Of a DNA stretch of 64,000 bases, positions 27,783 to 39,515 are shown piece by piece. The notes under the pieces are model-generated. The model saw only the letters and a program-made list of their open reading frames with translations, had not been told where the DNA came from and made no database searches. Positions within the stretch are counted from its first letter, which is position 1. Each line of letters starts with the position of its first letter. The position numbers were made by a program, and so were the translations under genes. Origin of the DNA: Lysinibacillus pakistanensis (GTDB lineage Bacteria > Bacillota > Bacilli > Bacillales_A > Planococcaceae); assembly GCA_001312325.1 (NCBI GenBank), contig BBDJ01000007.1, forward strand, positions 1-64,000. The letters are read 5' to 3'.

Positions 27783-28810
27783 ATGGCTGCATCCGATAAA
27801 TCACGGTTTGTAGAGGTCAATATTACACGCGAGACTAAGCCAGTTGCAGAAAAAGGCTTCGGTTTGCCACTAATGTTGGCAACAAGCAAAGTCTTAAATT
27901 ATAAGGTTTACACAGATATTTTCGAAGTAGCTGAGGACTTCGAAGAAACGTCACGCGAATATAAATTAGCTACTCGCATGTTTGGACAGTCTCCAAAAAT
28001 TAGAGAGTTAGCTTGCTATGGTGTTGAGTATGCTTCGGGAAAGGGCGAGGTAACTGCGCTGTCTGCTGCATTAAATGACTTAGTGAAAACTGACAATGAT
28101 TGGTTTTACTTAGTATCAACAGCTAATGGTGATGCAGAAATTAAGGAGCTATGTAACTGGATATCTACGCAGGAAAAAATCTATGGCGTGACAACCAAAA
28201 ATATCGCATTAACGGAAGAATTAAAAAAAATCAATATGAAAATGTATTGTTATCGGTACATGACGATGAACACGCTTATCATGCCGAGGGGCTTATTGCA
28301 TACGGTGCGCCGCAAGTCATCGGCTCCTATGTGTTTAGCCATAAGCAAGTCAACGGTGTCCGCGCTGCCAAACTATCTAACGCTGAAATTAACACGATTA
28401 TCGCCAATAATGCGACAACATGTATTAGTGAAATGGGTTGGCTGATTAATGCAAGTGGAAAAGCAATAGGTGGGGAGTATTTGGATGTAATTCAAGCAGA
28501 TTACTTCTTGCGTGCACGATTACGTGAGGATGTATTCCAACTACTAGCAACTGTTAAGAAAGTTCCTTACACGGATGCAGGTATTGCAATGGTTGTAGCT
28601 CGCATGGATACACGGTTTAAATCGGCTTATAGACAAGGCATTATCGCAGAGGATGACAATGGTGAACCAGATTATCAAATTACATTCCCTCGCCGTAAAG
28701 ACATTCCAAAAAATACGATTGCACAGCGTATCTTACCAGATATTAATTTCCGCTTAGTGAGCGCTGGCGGGGTGGAAAAAGTACAAATTAATGGTGTACT
28801 AACACTGTAA
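27783..28810 (+). CDS. Contractile tail sheath protein (DUF3383)
   Basis: About 342 residues after repair of an 8-A run (near 28223). GGGAGTG precedes the ATG. Motifs: FVEVNITRETKPVAEKGFG near the start and IPKNTIAQRILPDINFRLVS near the end, as in DUF3383 sheaths. It shows that the phage is a myovirus. Confidence 0.85.
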
Positions 28811-28822
28811 GGAGGGGCTTAA

Positions 28823-29212
28823 ATGGCTGTACACAATTTTAAACATACACAAGTTATCGTAGCTGGCAATATTATTACTGGTTATGGTGATGGCGATGCT
28901 ATTTCAGCAGAAGCGAATGAGGATAAGTGGTCACAAAGCGTTGGTGCAGATGGTGGTGTGACATACAATGAATCCAACAACGAAACAGGTACACTCACAT
29001 TAAAATTAAAGCCTAGTTCGGCATCCGTACCTATTTTGCATCAGCTCTATAAAAGCGGTGAGTCATTCGATTTTATGATCCAAGACACAGAATTAAATGT
29101 GCGTGCAACAGGTGAGGATTGCCGCATACAAAAGTGGCCGACATTTTCTCGAGCGGAGGAGGAAGAACCGCGCGAGATTATTATTTTAGCTGCACATTAC
29201 AAAGAAGATTAA
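28823..29212 (+). CDS. Tail tube protein (DUF3277-like)
   Basis: 129 residues, unbroken, GGAGGGG upstream. HNFKHTQVIVAGNIITGYGD, then VTYNESNNETGTLTLKLK, match DUF3277. It builds the inner tube within the sheath. Confidence 0.82.
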   Translation: MAVHNFKHTQVIVAGNIITGYGDGDAISAEANEDKWSQSVGADGGVTYNESNNETGTLTLKLKPSSASVPILHQLYKSGESFDFMIQDTELNVRATGEDCRIQKWPTFSRAEEEEPREIIILAAHYKED

Positions 29213-29236
29213 TAAATATTAGGAGGAATAAGTATT

Positions 29237-29503
29237 ATGGCATTTCAACCAAAAACAAAAGAATTTACATCAAAAGCAGGTAATAAATATACTTTCCAAA
29301 ACGTCATGAACTCAAAACAAGCAGCAATTATAGATGAAGGCACAGGTTTAGGAGGGAAAGTAATTAACGTAAAAATGATGCCTTTGATGCTACAAAATGT
29401 TGTTGTGTCTCCTCAAGGGCTTACTATGGATGATTTTGATACATGGGAAGAACTAGAAGAGGTAACAAGCGAAGCAATAACCTTTCTTCAAACAGGACAA
29501 TAA
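29237..29503 (+). CDS. Tail assembly chaperone, short form
   Basis: 88 residues, AGGAGG upstream. It lies between tube and tape measure, the place of gpG-type chaperones. A second frame continues past its stop codon to 29688 (see the next entry). Confidence 0.72.
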   Translation: MAFQPKTKEFTSKAGNKYTFQNVMNSKQAAIIDEGTGLGGKVINVKMMPLMLQNVVVSPQGLTMDDFDTWEELEEVTSEAITFLQTGQ

Positions 29504-29688
29504 AAAAATTATCATTCGCAGGGGTATCTAATATCCCTGCTCGTTATGTAAATAAAGTAAAAGGGAATCTATGGCCATACGTAGTAGCAAAAGAATATAG
29601 CTTAGATCCTGATGTTGTTATGTCATGGGATAATGATTCTATTATTGAAGCTCTGGCAGCGTTAAAAGAGATGGGAGTGATTAAGTGA
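29437..29688 (+). CDS. C-terminal extension of the tail chaperone, reached by -1 frameshift (candidate)
   Basis: The -1 frame is open from 29443 through 29688 and has no start codon near the stop of the first frame. After the stop it reads KKLSFAGVSNIPARYVNK and ends with MGVIK just before the tape measure. The gpG-gpGT pair of lambda is made by -1 frameshift, so this is the expected arrangement. The slip site is not obvious to me; the last 60 bases before TAA are candidates. The exact fusion point is unknown. Confidence 0.6.
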
Positions 29689-31842
29689 GTAATTCCTTAC
29701 GTGATATGTATGTAGGTATTAGCATTCGCGATGAAGCAACTAGGACCTTATCACGAATAGATACTACGATGAATTCTCTCGAAAGTCATTTCAGGCGGTT
29801 TGGTAGTAGTATTAATAGTTCATTTCATGGCATGAATGGTTTGAATTCACGAATTGATGCATCTGCAAATAATATGAGGATATTGCAAAGATACACCAAT
29901 CGACTAGAGCAAGAAATGTCAGAGGCTCGTAGTGAAATGCAACGTATGACTCAACGTATTAGTGATGCAGAAGCTGAAACGGAAAGCCTAAGAAATGAAA
30001 TGCAACGTGTCAATAATCAAGTGAATAATGCAAATAAATCTATGGGTATTTTCGGGTCTACAGCTGGTAAAGTCAAAAATACTATTATAGGTATTGGTAC
30101 GGCTATAGGTGCGGTTAAAGTGGTCGAAAAAGGTATTAGTATGGTTAACGGTGCAGTTGACGGTGCTATTAAACGTGTTGATACACTAAGTGGCTTCCCT
30201 GTAGTAATGGATAAAATGGGCTATTCATCAGAGCTTGCAAAAACGTCTATCAACAAACTTTCGGAAGGTATTCAAGGTCTACCGACAACATTAGATGGTA
30301 TTGTGGCCAGTACTCAGTCTATCACTCTTATGACTGGAGATTTAGATAAAGCAACAGACACAGCTCTAGCACTTAATAATGCTTTTATTGCATCCGGATC
30401 AGGAACAGCCGATGCTGAACGCGGTCTAGTACAATATGTACAAATGTTATCTAAGGGAAAAGTTGACATGGTATCATGGCAAACCTTACAAGAAACAATG
30501 GGCTTTGCACTTAATAAAACGGCAGAAGCATTTGGCTATACTGGTAAATCAGCGCAACGAGATTTATATACAGCATTACAAAAAGGTAAAGTTTCTTTTG
30601 ATGATTTTAATAATAAGCTAATCAAATTGAATAATGGTGTAGGTGGATTCGCTGAGATTGCTAAAGATAGTAGTGCTGGTATTTCTACAGCAATGGGCAA
30701 CATGAACACGGCCGTTGTACGTGGTGTTGCAGGTGTCATCCAATCTGTTCAGGAGGTACTTGCAGGAACATCTTTGAAATCAATTGAGAATGTGTTTGGT
30801 TTAATAGGTAAAGGATTTAGTAAAACCTTAGGTCTTGTTGCTGAAAAAATAAAGGGTATCGATGGTAAAAAGTTAGGAGATAAACTAAGCCAAGGTTTTA
30901 AAACTGTCAAAAGTATAGCAATTCCGGCAATTGACGCAATTAAAACAGGTCTTGGTTGGTTAATTGAACACAAAGAGGCTGTGATAGCAGTGGGTGGAGG
31001 TATTGCTACTGGTTTTGCAGCATTTAAGGGTATTAATGCTGCAATCGATGCTTTTAAGACAATTAAAAGTTTTGCAGGGGCTTTCACAATGTTATCAAAT
31101 CCAGTTGGTATAGCTGCATTAGCAATAGGTGGTTTGGTAATGGCTGGCATTTATTTATATAGAAATTGGGACACCATCAAAGCAAAAGCACTTGAATTAT
31201 GGCAAACTTTACGTGAAAATCCTATGATGGCAATGGTAGCAGGACCTATTGGAGCTTTGATTAGTGCAGGTGTTTACTTATATAACAACTGGGATACTAT
31301 CAAAGAAAGAGCGATTGGTTTGTGGACTACCATAACAGAAAAATTTGCGGAAATTAAGCAATCTGTATCTGATTTTGTACAACCAGCTATAGGGTGGTTT
31401 GAGACAATCGGTCAAAAATGGAATGACTTTAAAAGTTCCTTGTCAAATTTTAAAGTTCCTCAGTGGGTTTCTACAGTTGGTAGTAAAATTGGTAGTTTAG
31501 CTGGTGGTGGCGTGTTCAAAAAAATTATTTAATGGGTCCCACGCTACAGGGTTAGAACGAGTGCCTTACGATGGCTATGTAGCAGAATTGCATAAAGATG
31601 AAACCGTACTAACAGCTCAACAATCATCTGCTTTGCGAAGTGCAGGGATGCTGACTCAAAATTCTGATGGCACACCAGAGCTGAACATGGGAGGCGGAGG
31701 AGCAACCCAACAAGCACCAAATGCAGGCGGTGGAGGTCATCAAATTATTTTCAATATTTCTGGTGAAAATCCAATAGATATAGCACAAAAAGTACGTGAA
31801 ATTCTAAGTGATGTACTAGGAGAGGAATTACAAATTACGTAG
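29685..31842 (+). CDS. Tail tape measure protein
   Basis: About 719 residues after repair of a 7-A run (31519-31525). GTG 29685 overlaps the chaperone end. Coiled coil at about residues 65-115 (LEQEMSEARSEMQRMTQRIS), then the TMP motif region (SGFPVVMDKMGYSSELAKTS), then hydrophobic stretches. Two related units, YLYRNWDTIKAKALELW and YLYNNWDTIKERAIGLW, are an internal duplication. It sets tail length. Confidence 0.9.
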
Positions 31843-31854
31843 GTGGTGATAGGA

Positions 31855-32366
31855 ATGCCATACATTAAAGATGTATTAATTGATGTAATTACAAAGGTGT
31901 CAATGCCTGAATCATCTACTACTACAGATCATGCACTTGAAGATGGTGAACAGATTACGGACCATGTAAAAAGTAATCCTATCACCATCTCATTGACAGG
32001 CATTATTCTTGATGACACAGAAGAAAAAGTCTTGAAGCTCCGGGAATACCGCGAAAAAGGTGAAATCATTGATTATGATTATATGACAGCTCTAAAACAT
32101 GTAGTTATTACTGATTTTAGCCGTGATTATTCTGCTGAAATTAAAGATGGCTATGCTTTTACAATGACATTAAAGCAAATAAAAGTAGCTAAGGTTGCTA
32201 AATTTGTTAGTGTATCAGTGCCAGTAAAAAAAACAAACCAAACCTGTTGCAAAAAAAAGGTCGCCAACAAACGAAAAAGACACCTAAATCTACATCGAAA
32301 TCAAGCAAAAAGAAATATACTACGCCACCGAAAAATAAATCGTCTAAAAAGGAGGGGCGTAAGTGA
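31855..32366 (+). CDS. Baseplate/tail protein, DUF6046-like position
   Basis: About 170 residues after repair of two 8-A runs (near 32226 and 32251). I chose ATG 31855 (GGTGGTGATAGG upstream). The first 120 residues are a compact domain (ITDHVKSNPITISLTGIILD); the C-terminus is Lys/Ser/Thr-rich (KKTPKSTSKSSKKK). Similar proteins follow the tape measure in contractile phages; function unproven. Confidence 0.6.
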
Positions 32367-32689
32367 ACGAGTATATTGAGTATATCGACATTGATAAAAA
32401 TGAAATTCCATACTCTTTTGAAATTGAATTAGCAGGAGAAATTTTTGAGTTAGAAGTAAATTACAATCAAGCTCATGATTTTTTTACTGTTGATTTATTC
32501 AAAGATGATGGTGTGCTAGTGATTGGTGAAAAGTTAATTCTTAATCGACCATTATTTCGAAACCATGTAAATATTGAGTTACCAAAAGTGCAAATTATAC
32601 CGAAAGACCGAGCTAATTCAGCGACTCGTATTACATACGAAAATCTGAATGAGACGGTCTTTTTATATGTAGGTGAAACAGATGAGTAA
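32363..32689 (+). CDS. Baseplate plug protein (Pam3 gp18-like)
   Basis: 108 residues from GTG 32363, overlapping the previous stop. IPYSFEIELAGEIFELEVNY resembles the phage baseplate plug family. It caps the tube within the baseplate hub. Confidence 0.65.
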   Translation: MNEYIEYIDIDKNEIPYSFEIELAGEIFELEVNYNQAHDFFTVDLFKDDGVLVIGEKLILNRPLFRNHVNIELPKVQIIPKDRANSATRITYENLNETVFLYVGETDE

Positions 32690-33519
32690 TTTATACATGC
32701 GTAAAACTACATTTTTAGTAGGTGGGAGAGAAATTACGGATCCATTAACTATCAAATTTAGCGTGCCATTCGGGGACGATGAAAAGGTAGATACGATAGA
32801 TATTCAAGTATATAACTTGAAAGACGATACGATAAACGCCATAGCTACCAATCAAGTAGCTATTTTAAGTGCTGGATATGTAGATGAGAGTGGTGTTATT
32901 TTTAGTGGCACACTTAAGAAAAAAAGAAACTAAGTGGGAAGGGCTAGACAAAGTCACAACGTTTAAGTGTATTGATTGCTCTTTAGACTACACAAAAACT
33001 GTCATCAAACGGACCTATGGCCGCAATACAACTGCATCTTTAATTTTGCGAGAGTTAGCACGTGATGCAGGGCTTGCAATTGGTGATATTGATTTACCTG
33101 TTGATTTTATTTATCGCTCAGGCAAAGCACTCAATGGCAAAATTAAGTTTCTTGTTTCTGAAATTGCAAAGGATTGTGAGGCAAAGCTACACATTAATAA
33201 AGGGCGTATCTATGTGCGAGATCGTGTCAAAGGAGATAACTTAGGACTCGATATTTCCAAAGAAACAGGCTTAATTGATGAACCAGAGGAAGTTGAGGAG
33301 GAAGTCAAGGACGAAAAAGGTTCTAAGTTAAAAAATGACAAGAAGAAAATCAAGGGTTACAAAATCAAAGTGTTACTAAACCATCGTATTACAACAGATG
33401 TCATTATTAAACTTACATCTCGTAAAGTAAGCGGTGTTTTTCGAGTTTCTAAAGGCGAACATAAGGGCGACACATCCGGCCAAGAATACTACACAGAATG
33501 TGAGGTGGTGCCAGTATGA
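32682..33519 (+). CDS. Baseplate hub protein (gp27-like)
   Basis: About 279 residues after repair of a 7-A run (near 32923). The start overlaps the previous stop. TTASLILRELARDAGLAIGD and the hub-like DRVKGDNLGLDISKETGLI suggest the gp27/gpD-type hub. The C-terminal acidic/Lys-rich linker (EEVEEEVKDEKG) is unusual. Confidence 0.72.
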
Positions 33520-34036
33520 CAAAAACATCAATGACAGAATTCGTTAGTGAAAATATAGAGGAAAATTTGATGAATATGAATACATGTCTTATTTGCAGAG
33601 TGCTTGAAGTAGATATGAATCTTTATAAAGCTGATGTATTGCCATTACATGATCCAGGGGCCACACCGATTTTAGATGTTCCAATGGCATTTCATCAAAC
33701 AGAGCAGTTTGTCATTCAAGTTCCTTATAAAAAAAGGTGATATTGTGTTAGTTATCTGTTCACAGGCGGATATTGACCCTCTAATGTTTGGCGGAGGAAA
33801 GGCTGCAAGCAGGTCATTTAGTGCCAATGATGCATTAATAGTTGGTGGCGTTCATTATTTCACAAAACCACTGCAAAATGAGCATCCAGATGACCTTTTG
33901 CTCTCGGATAAAATTTATAAAAATAAAATTCGTATTACTCCAACAGGTGAAATATTCATGGAGTCAGAAGAAAATATCAATATCATTTCTAAAAAAAGAT
34001 GTTGTTATAGAATGTAAAAATCTTTGGCTTAACTAG
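33516..34036 (+). CDS. Baseplate spike protein (Gp138 N-terminal-like)
   Basis: About 173 residues after repair of two 7-A runs (33729-33735, near 33991). CLICRVLEVDMNLYKADVLPL and VQVPYKKGDIVLVICSQADI form the OB domain of Gp138-type spikes; the C-terminus ends in a short beta strand. With the PAAR protein next door it forms the membrane-piercing tip. Confidence 0.82.
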
Positions 34037-34048
34037 GGAGGTAATTCT

Positions 34049-34345
34049 ATGGGAGCAGCAATCCGAAAAGGCGATGTATGCAAAGGTCATGGCTGTTTCG
34101 TACCTCGTCCAAATGACGAGGGCAGTCACAATGTGTTTATTAACGGCATACCTGCTCATCGGGTAGGTGACCATTGGATGACACATTGTTGCGGCGCAAT
34201 ATGTCATGATTCGGTTGCAGCAACAGGTAGCCCCAACGTATTCGTTAATAAAAAGCAATTGTGCCGTGTGGATGATTTAACAGAGTGTGGCTCATCTATG
34301 GGCAAGACACACAGCCCAAACGTTTTTGTTAATGATAGAAGGTGA
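34049..34345 (+). CDS. PAAR-type spike tip protein
   Basis: 98 residues, GGGAGG upstream. Repeated SxNVFINGxxAxRxGD units with His/Cys ligands (GHGC, THCCGAICHD) fit a metal-stabilised PAAR cone. It sits on the spike trimer. Confidence 0.85.
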   Translation: MGAAIRKGDVCKGHGCFVPRPNDEGSHNVFINGIPAHRVGDHWMTHCCGAICHDSVAATGSPNVFVNKKQLCRVDDLTECGSSMGKTHSPNVFVNDRR

Positions 34346-34349
34346 TAGG

Positions 34350-34670
34350 ATGCATACATTTAAGTATAACGATGACGGCGATTGGGTATTTAACGAACTG
34401 GTACATGGGGATGAGCAGCTCATACAAAATTTAAAGCAACTGTTGCGCACAACGGTTGGTGAATGGATGTTCAATGATAATCATGGCTTCCGTAGAGCAG
34501 TCATTGAGCAAAAGATACCCAATAAAAAGCAAACAGTTCAAGCTATGCACGATTGCTTGTATCAAGAGCCACGTGTAGCCGAGGTTCTTAGTGTGGAGTA
34601 TGATTTCAACCGTATTAAACGTCATCTAACAATTAATTTCAGAGCACGTACACAGAAGGGCATGAGATAG
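34350..34670 (+). CDS. Baseplate wedge protein (gp25/DUF2634-like)
   Basis: 106 residues from ATG 34350 (AAGGTGATAGG upstream). QNLKQLLRTTVGEWMFNDNHG and VAEVLSVEYDF are typical of the gp25-like wedge proteins that start sheath polymerisation. Confidence 0.8.
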   Translation: MHTFKYNDDGDWVFNELVHGDEQLIQNLKQLLRTTVGEWMFNDNHGFRRAVIEQKIPNKKQTVQAMHDCLYQEPRVAEVLSVEYDFNRIKRHLTINFRARTQKGMR

Positions 34671-34682
34671 GAGGGGAGGCTA

Positions 34683-35863
34683 TTGTTAACCAAGTCGGGG
34701 TTTAAACGACAACGTACTGCAGACTATTTGCCAATAATTGAAGAGCAAGCAAGGGATTTATATGGCGAGGATGCCGATTTATCAGATCGTACACCTGTTG
34801 GTAAAATGATTCATTTGCAGGCCCAACAAAGGGCGGAAGATAACGAGCAGCTTGAAATGGTCTACAATGCTCGCTTTGTCGATACTTCGGAAGGAGCAAC
34901 GCTAGAGGCTAATGTCAAACGTGCCTTACTTACTCGCAAGCGGTGGATTAAAGCAACTGGTGAGGTCATCATCAATCTAGATAAAGGTGCAAAGATCAAT
35001 ATAGGTGATTTGTTTCGGACGAAATACAACGTGTATTTTAAAGCTTTAGAGGCTATAGACGCGGCGGAAGATGGAAACTATCGAGTAGACGTTGAAGCCC
35101 TTGAATATGGCGCAATAGGCAATGTAGAACCAGGAGATATAAGTATAATTGTGAACCCACAAAGCGGCATCAATTCGGTAACGAATCCAGATGCTTTTTT
35201 TTAATGGTCAAGATGAAGAAATAGACGCAGAATTGCAGGATCGTTACTATGCATCGCTTGGAAAAGTTGGTGCTCGGCGTGTAGAATCCATCGAAGCAAA
35301 TGTACTTGATGAAGTGGAAGGGGTACGAGCTGCTATTGCAATTGAAAATGACACAAATGTTGTGGATGCAGAAGGACGCCCCCCTCACTCGGTTGAAACG
35401 GTTGTGCTCGGTGGTTTAGATGAAGATATTGCAATGGCAATCTTTAAGAAAAAAAGGTGGCGGTATTCGTGCGTATGGCTCTACTGTATATACTTTTACT
35501 GATAACAGAGGTATTGTGCATGAAATTGGCTTTACCCGTGCCACAACAGTTCCTATTTATGTAAGGGTATATGTAAAGAAAAGCGGTCAATACCCTTTAA
35601 ACGGTGATAATTTGGTCATTGGTCAAGTAGTCAAATACATTGGTGGTACATACGATAGCGTATTGCATCATGGTGTAGGTATGAGTAAAGATGTCGTTTG
35701 TACAAAAGCCGAGGCCCGTGTGTTATCTATAGATGGAGTTGAGGATGTTCGTGTTGAGTTTTCAGTAGATGATATTACTTATGAGCCAAATAATGTCGCC
35801 ATTGCATTTCCAGAAGTTGCAGAAACGGACGAATCTAAAATCGAGGTGTTGAACCTTGCCTAA
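34683..35863 (+). CDS. Baseplate J-like protein (gp47)
   Basis: About 392 residues after repair of two breaks (an 8-T run near 35196 and a 7-A run near 35450). TTG 34683 follows GGAGGGG. DRTPVGKMIHLQAQQRAEDNEQLE, LDDEVEG-like repeat and TVVLGGLDEDIAMAI match the J family. It forms the outer baseplate wedge. Confidence 0.87.
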
Positions 35864-36525
35864 TCAACGATTACAAACTTTATTAGACCGTATGCCTCGT
35901 CAATATCCAAAAAAATGAAGAAAGTAATAACTATAAGCTTCTAAAAATTATTGCTGAAAATGGTGTGGAAAATTTAGCGATACAACAAACCATTTTAAAG
36001 TATTGGGATGTGGACCAATCAGAAGGATACGGATTAGATCGACTAGGCAAAGATGAGGGTATTTCTCGCGGTGGTTGGGATGATGATGAATATCGCAAAA
36101 TGATTAAAATTCAGTGCATCCTTAATCTGTCCGAGGGTGATATAGACACAATGAATCAGATTATGGATGCCTATATGGGCAATGATTTCATTGGCTTTGA
36201 GGAAGGGTGGAGAGAGTTTGATCCAGCCACACTGTTACTCAATATTCGTGCTTCTGCTAAAACTATTCCGGATAGCTTAATTAAACGTATTAAGACTGCA
36301 GGTGTGGGAATCTACATCTTTTTGAATGAACTTAACGAATTTATTTTATTATATGCTGGCACATATGCATGGCAGATAAATTATAAAATTTGCAGTCGCT
36401 TTAAAACAGCACCAACGCATGGAGCATTAGGAAAAGAAATTATCAATGTTATTGATGGCATTTACGGCTTTAAAACAAATAGTCGTATTTGTGGTCGATT
36501 TAGGGCAGGGGGTACAAGTCAATGA
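35856..36525 (+). CDS. Baseplate protein (gpI/YmfQ-like position)
   Basis: About 223 residues after repair of a 7-A run (near 35911). TTG 35856 is 7 bases after GAGGTG. The N-terminus (LLDRMPRQYPKNEE) and position after the J protein suit gpI/YmfQ-type wedge proteins. The exact family was not recognised. Confidence 0.65.
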
Positions 36526-36830
36526 ATGAGATACAACCATTGATGCTTGAGCTAGTACAACAATACTTAAGTGACATGGTAGCAGGCGCAAAAGTAACCA
36601 TTGATGGTGTTGTCCATGATAAAGAAATCTATCATACGAGTACAAAATATGGCTTACGAAAGTATGTCAAATTATCAATGGAACAAGGCTTGGTGACTCG
36701 TGCGGCATTAGTTGATAGCCATGGACGTGAGTTGTATGTAAAAACCATGAACTATCAAAAAGGGGTACAGGGGTATGTGATTGCATTTCCTCTACAACTC
36801 GAAGCGAAGGAAGTGAAAGTAAATGCGTAA
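36522..36830 (+). CDS. Tail-associated hypothetical protein
   Basis: 102 residues; its start overlaps the preceding stop by 4 bp. A beta-strand-rich body (VTIDGVVHDKEIYHTSTKYG). Probably a baseplate or fibre attachment protein. Confidence 0.6.
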   Translation: MNEIQPLMLELVQQYLSDMVAGAKVTIDGVVHDKEIYHTSTKYGLRKYVKLSMEQGLVTRAALVDSHGRELYVKTMNYQKGVQGYVIAFPLQLEAKEVKVNA

Positions 36831-37423
36831 TCTAATGAATGGTGAAATACCATTAAATTTTAAGAAAAATCCTTATGATCGTACACAATGGCATGATGAT
36901 GTAACGGACCCAGTAACAGGTGAGGTCATTGAGGATGGTACACCGTACATGTCAGAGTTTGCGAATAATTTTGAGTGGGGAATCTATAATGCCTATCGCT
37001 TTTTAATTGAAATATATCGACAGATGGAGCGTATGCGTGTGCAGTTGGAACTTGACGGCCGCGTACCAGGTAACAGCGGAACCTTCGCAGACGTGTTAGA
37101 TGGCAGTACCAATAAAATCGTACTGGATAAAACACTTACTGATATAGTAGAGCCTGTGGTCATTGGGACTACCATTTTAAAGGTTGCAAGTGTAGAAGGA
37201 TTTACACCTTTTTCACAAGTAACTATTTTTGATGATCTGCATAGCGAAAATGTCATTATCACATCGATTGGAACCACTACCATAACTGTACAAGCTCTAC
37301 AGCAAAATTACAAAAAAAGGTGCAAAGGTAGCTCGTAGTAATGTAGCAATTGATACAACGTTGTCAGAGATGGGTATCGGAGATTGGCAGACCTACAACG
37401 TAGAGTTAGTGGAGGTGGTGTAA
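36823..37423 (+). CDS. Tail/fibre adaptor protein, hypothetical
   Basis: About 200 residues after repair of a 7-A run (near 37311). Overlaps the previous gene by 8 bp and ends one base before the fibre gene. IYNAYRFLIEIYRQMERMRV is helical; the C-terminal part is a beta domain (GTTILKVASVEGFTPFSQVT). Confidence 0.6.
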
Positions 37424-39074
37424 ATGGCGCTACATTATTGGCAAAAGTTTAAAGCTGAAATATTAAAACCAGAAGTCACTAGAACTTATATTGGAAGAGA
37501 AGCAACACCATACACTGTTGTTGGGATGAGTTCGTATAAGGTATCAGTTCATTTAGGGCAACATCGTGTTGAACTTGATGGTCACTATTTATCTTCCAGA
37601 GATACAACAACAGAACCCATCTATACCACTTTAACAACTGAAAATAATGCAATTGTACGAGAATACCGATATCAAGGATACGCTCCTGAAAATGGATATT
37701 CAGCCTATGATGTTTATAGGATTTCAGTTGATCCAACTATACGTTATTTTAAAGGGGCATTAATTGAGACTATCCAAGCTGACTACTCAGCTTATACTGA
37801 TAATGCTAGGAATGCCGATGGATATTGGTATGTAAGAGGAGCAAAAGTAAACACAGCGCCTAATTATACTCAAATTCCAACGCAATCTACTAAAAAAAGA
37901 TATACCTATTACAATTAATCTAACCAATTATTTTAGTGATCCACAGGGGGATGCATTGACATTTACTGCATCGTCAGGCAATCCAAGTGTAGCGATAGCT
38001 AGTGTGGCGGGCAATACATTGACGCTTACTGGTAAAGATATTGGCAGCACATGGATTACAGTTAATGCAAGTGATGGTGAGTTTACTACTTCACAAGGCT
38101 TTGCATTAAATGTAACTAATACAGCTCCAACGGTATCTGTAACCTCGCCAAGTGCAAATGTAACGCTCTACGAAAATGATGTTTTTAACATTGCTGGGTC
38201 TGCATCTGATGTAAATGCCAATCAATCGGTAACAATATACGCCCAGGTTAATCTTGAACAACGTATTGTACTAGGAATTGGCTTGAGTAATGCTGCTATT
38301 CCATTTAACAAACAATTGAAATTTAAGGGTGGAAAACTGTACGATGGCGAAACAGCTATCACAAGTAGCCTTATCGATGGCGTACCACATACACTTAAAA
38401 TATGGGCGCAGGATAGTGATGGTGGTCAATCTACAATAGCAGAGCGTACATTTTATGTTGTGCCAAACAGACCACCTGTTTTAACCGTTGATACTGTACA
38501 ACCAAGTGGCATTATTAATACTGATAAATTTGCAATATCAGGTACAGCTAGCGATCCAGACGACAATGATATGACAGCTTCTTATCGGTTAAACGGAAAC
38601 AATAGTATAGCGTTAGAAATCATTGATGGTAAATGGGCTTTTGATATTACTTTGGCACAGTTAGTAGTAGGGCAAAATACAATTGTTATAGAGCTAATAG
38701 ATAGTTACGATTTTAAGGTTTCTAAAACCATCAAATTAAATAAAAATGGAGTGAAAACGCCTATTTTGCAATCAGTAGCGAGGTATAAAATTTCTCCTCC
38801 GAAGGGTTCAGCAAAGGGCGTTTTATTGTGGATTCAGCGCGATGAGGCACTTGATTTGACCGTTGATTTATCTATGACACTTAAAGGTGAACAAGAATCC
38901 TATGTACCACTCATAGCTACGCATACAGTACCAGTGTATGAAGGTGTCGTAGAGGATGAGTTTTACTATGAAACTCAGGAGCCGAAGGATAATATCATTC
39001 TCAAACTAACTACTTCAAGAGATAACATCAACGTCAATAATAAAATCTATTTAATTATGGGGGTGCTTGAATAA
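37424..39074 (+). CDS. Tail fibre / receptor-binding protein with Ig-like or cadherin-like repeats
   Basis: About 550 residues after repair of a 7-A run (near 37893). The N-terminal 150 residues attach to the tail. Then several beta-sandwich repeats with signatures such as YFSDPQGDALTF, TAPTVSVTSPSANV and RPPVLTVDTVQPSG. Ig-like repeats on phage fibres usually contact cell-surface carbohydrate. It probably sets host range. Confidence 0.75.
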
Positions 39075-39289
39075 TGTTGAGACGAAAAAGATTGCCGGAT
39101 GGTACGTTTGGTGAACTTGAAAAGGTAGGCACCATCCCCACAACGGATGAACAGGTTAAATCACTAGGAGAGCAGTTAGCCCAAGAGAAAATGAAAAATA
39201 TTCAAAAGGACATTCTTATTAACAATCTTGGTACACAACTAACCCAATTAAAGCTTGATGTTATCAAAATGAAAGGCGGTGGAGACTGA
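39074..39289 (+). CDS. Small coiled-coil protein
   Basis: 71 residues overlapping the fibre stop codon. The second half is a coiled coil (VKSLGEQLAQEKMKNIQKDI). Similar proteins often stand between fibre and XkdX genes. Confidence 0.65.
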   Translation: MLRRKRLPDGTFGELEKVGTIPTTDEQVKSLGEQLAQEKMKNIQKDILINNLGTQLTQLKLDVIKMKGGGD

Positions 39290-39444
39290 TGAATTTTTGG
39301 CAAATTGCTTTTATCTCGAGGTGGGTAACAGCAGAGCAATTACGTATTGCTGTAAAAACCGATACTAATCCTTTCGGTGAAATCACTCCGGAGCAGTATA
39401 AAGAAATCACAAAGGAAGATTTTGAAACTCATGTAGAAGCTTAA
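39289..39444 (+). CDS. xkdX: XkdX family protein
   Basis: 51 residues; overlaps the previous stop. FWQIAFISRWVTAEQLRIAV, then GEITPEQYKEI, is a clear XkdX pattern. It lies next to the lysis cassette as in PBSX. Confidence 0.85.
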   Translation: MNFWQIAFISRWVTAEQLRIAVKTDTNPFGEITPEQYKEITKEDFETHVEA

Positions 39445-39515
39445 TTCACAAACGTTTGGGAATTTGCCTTCTACATTATATTGAGAGGGCTATTTTTATT
39501 AAGTAGGTGAGAACA

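Noticed and set aside
30749..31150. Antisense ORF in the tape measure gene
   Set aside because: Low-complexity Pro/Ala shadow of the helical tape measure; no start signal.
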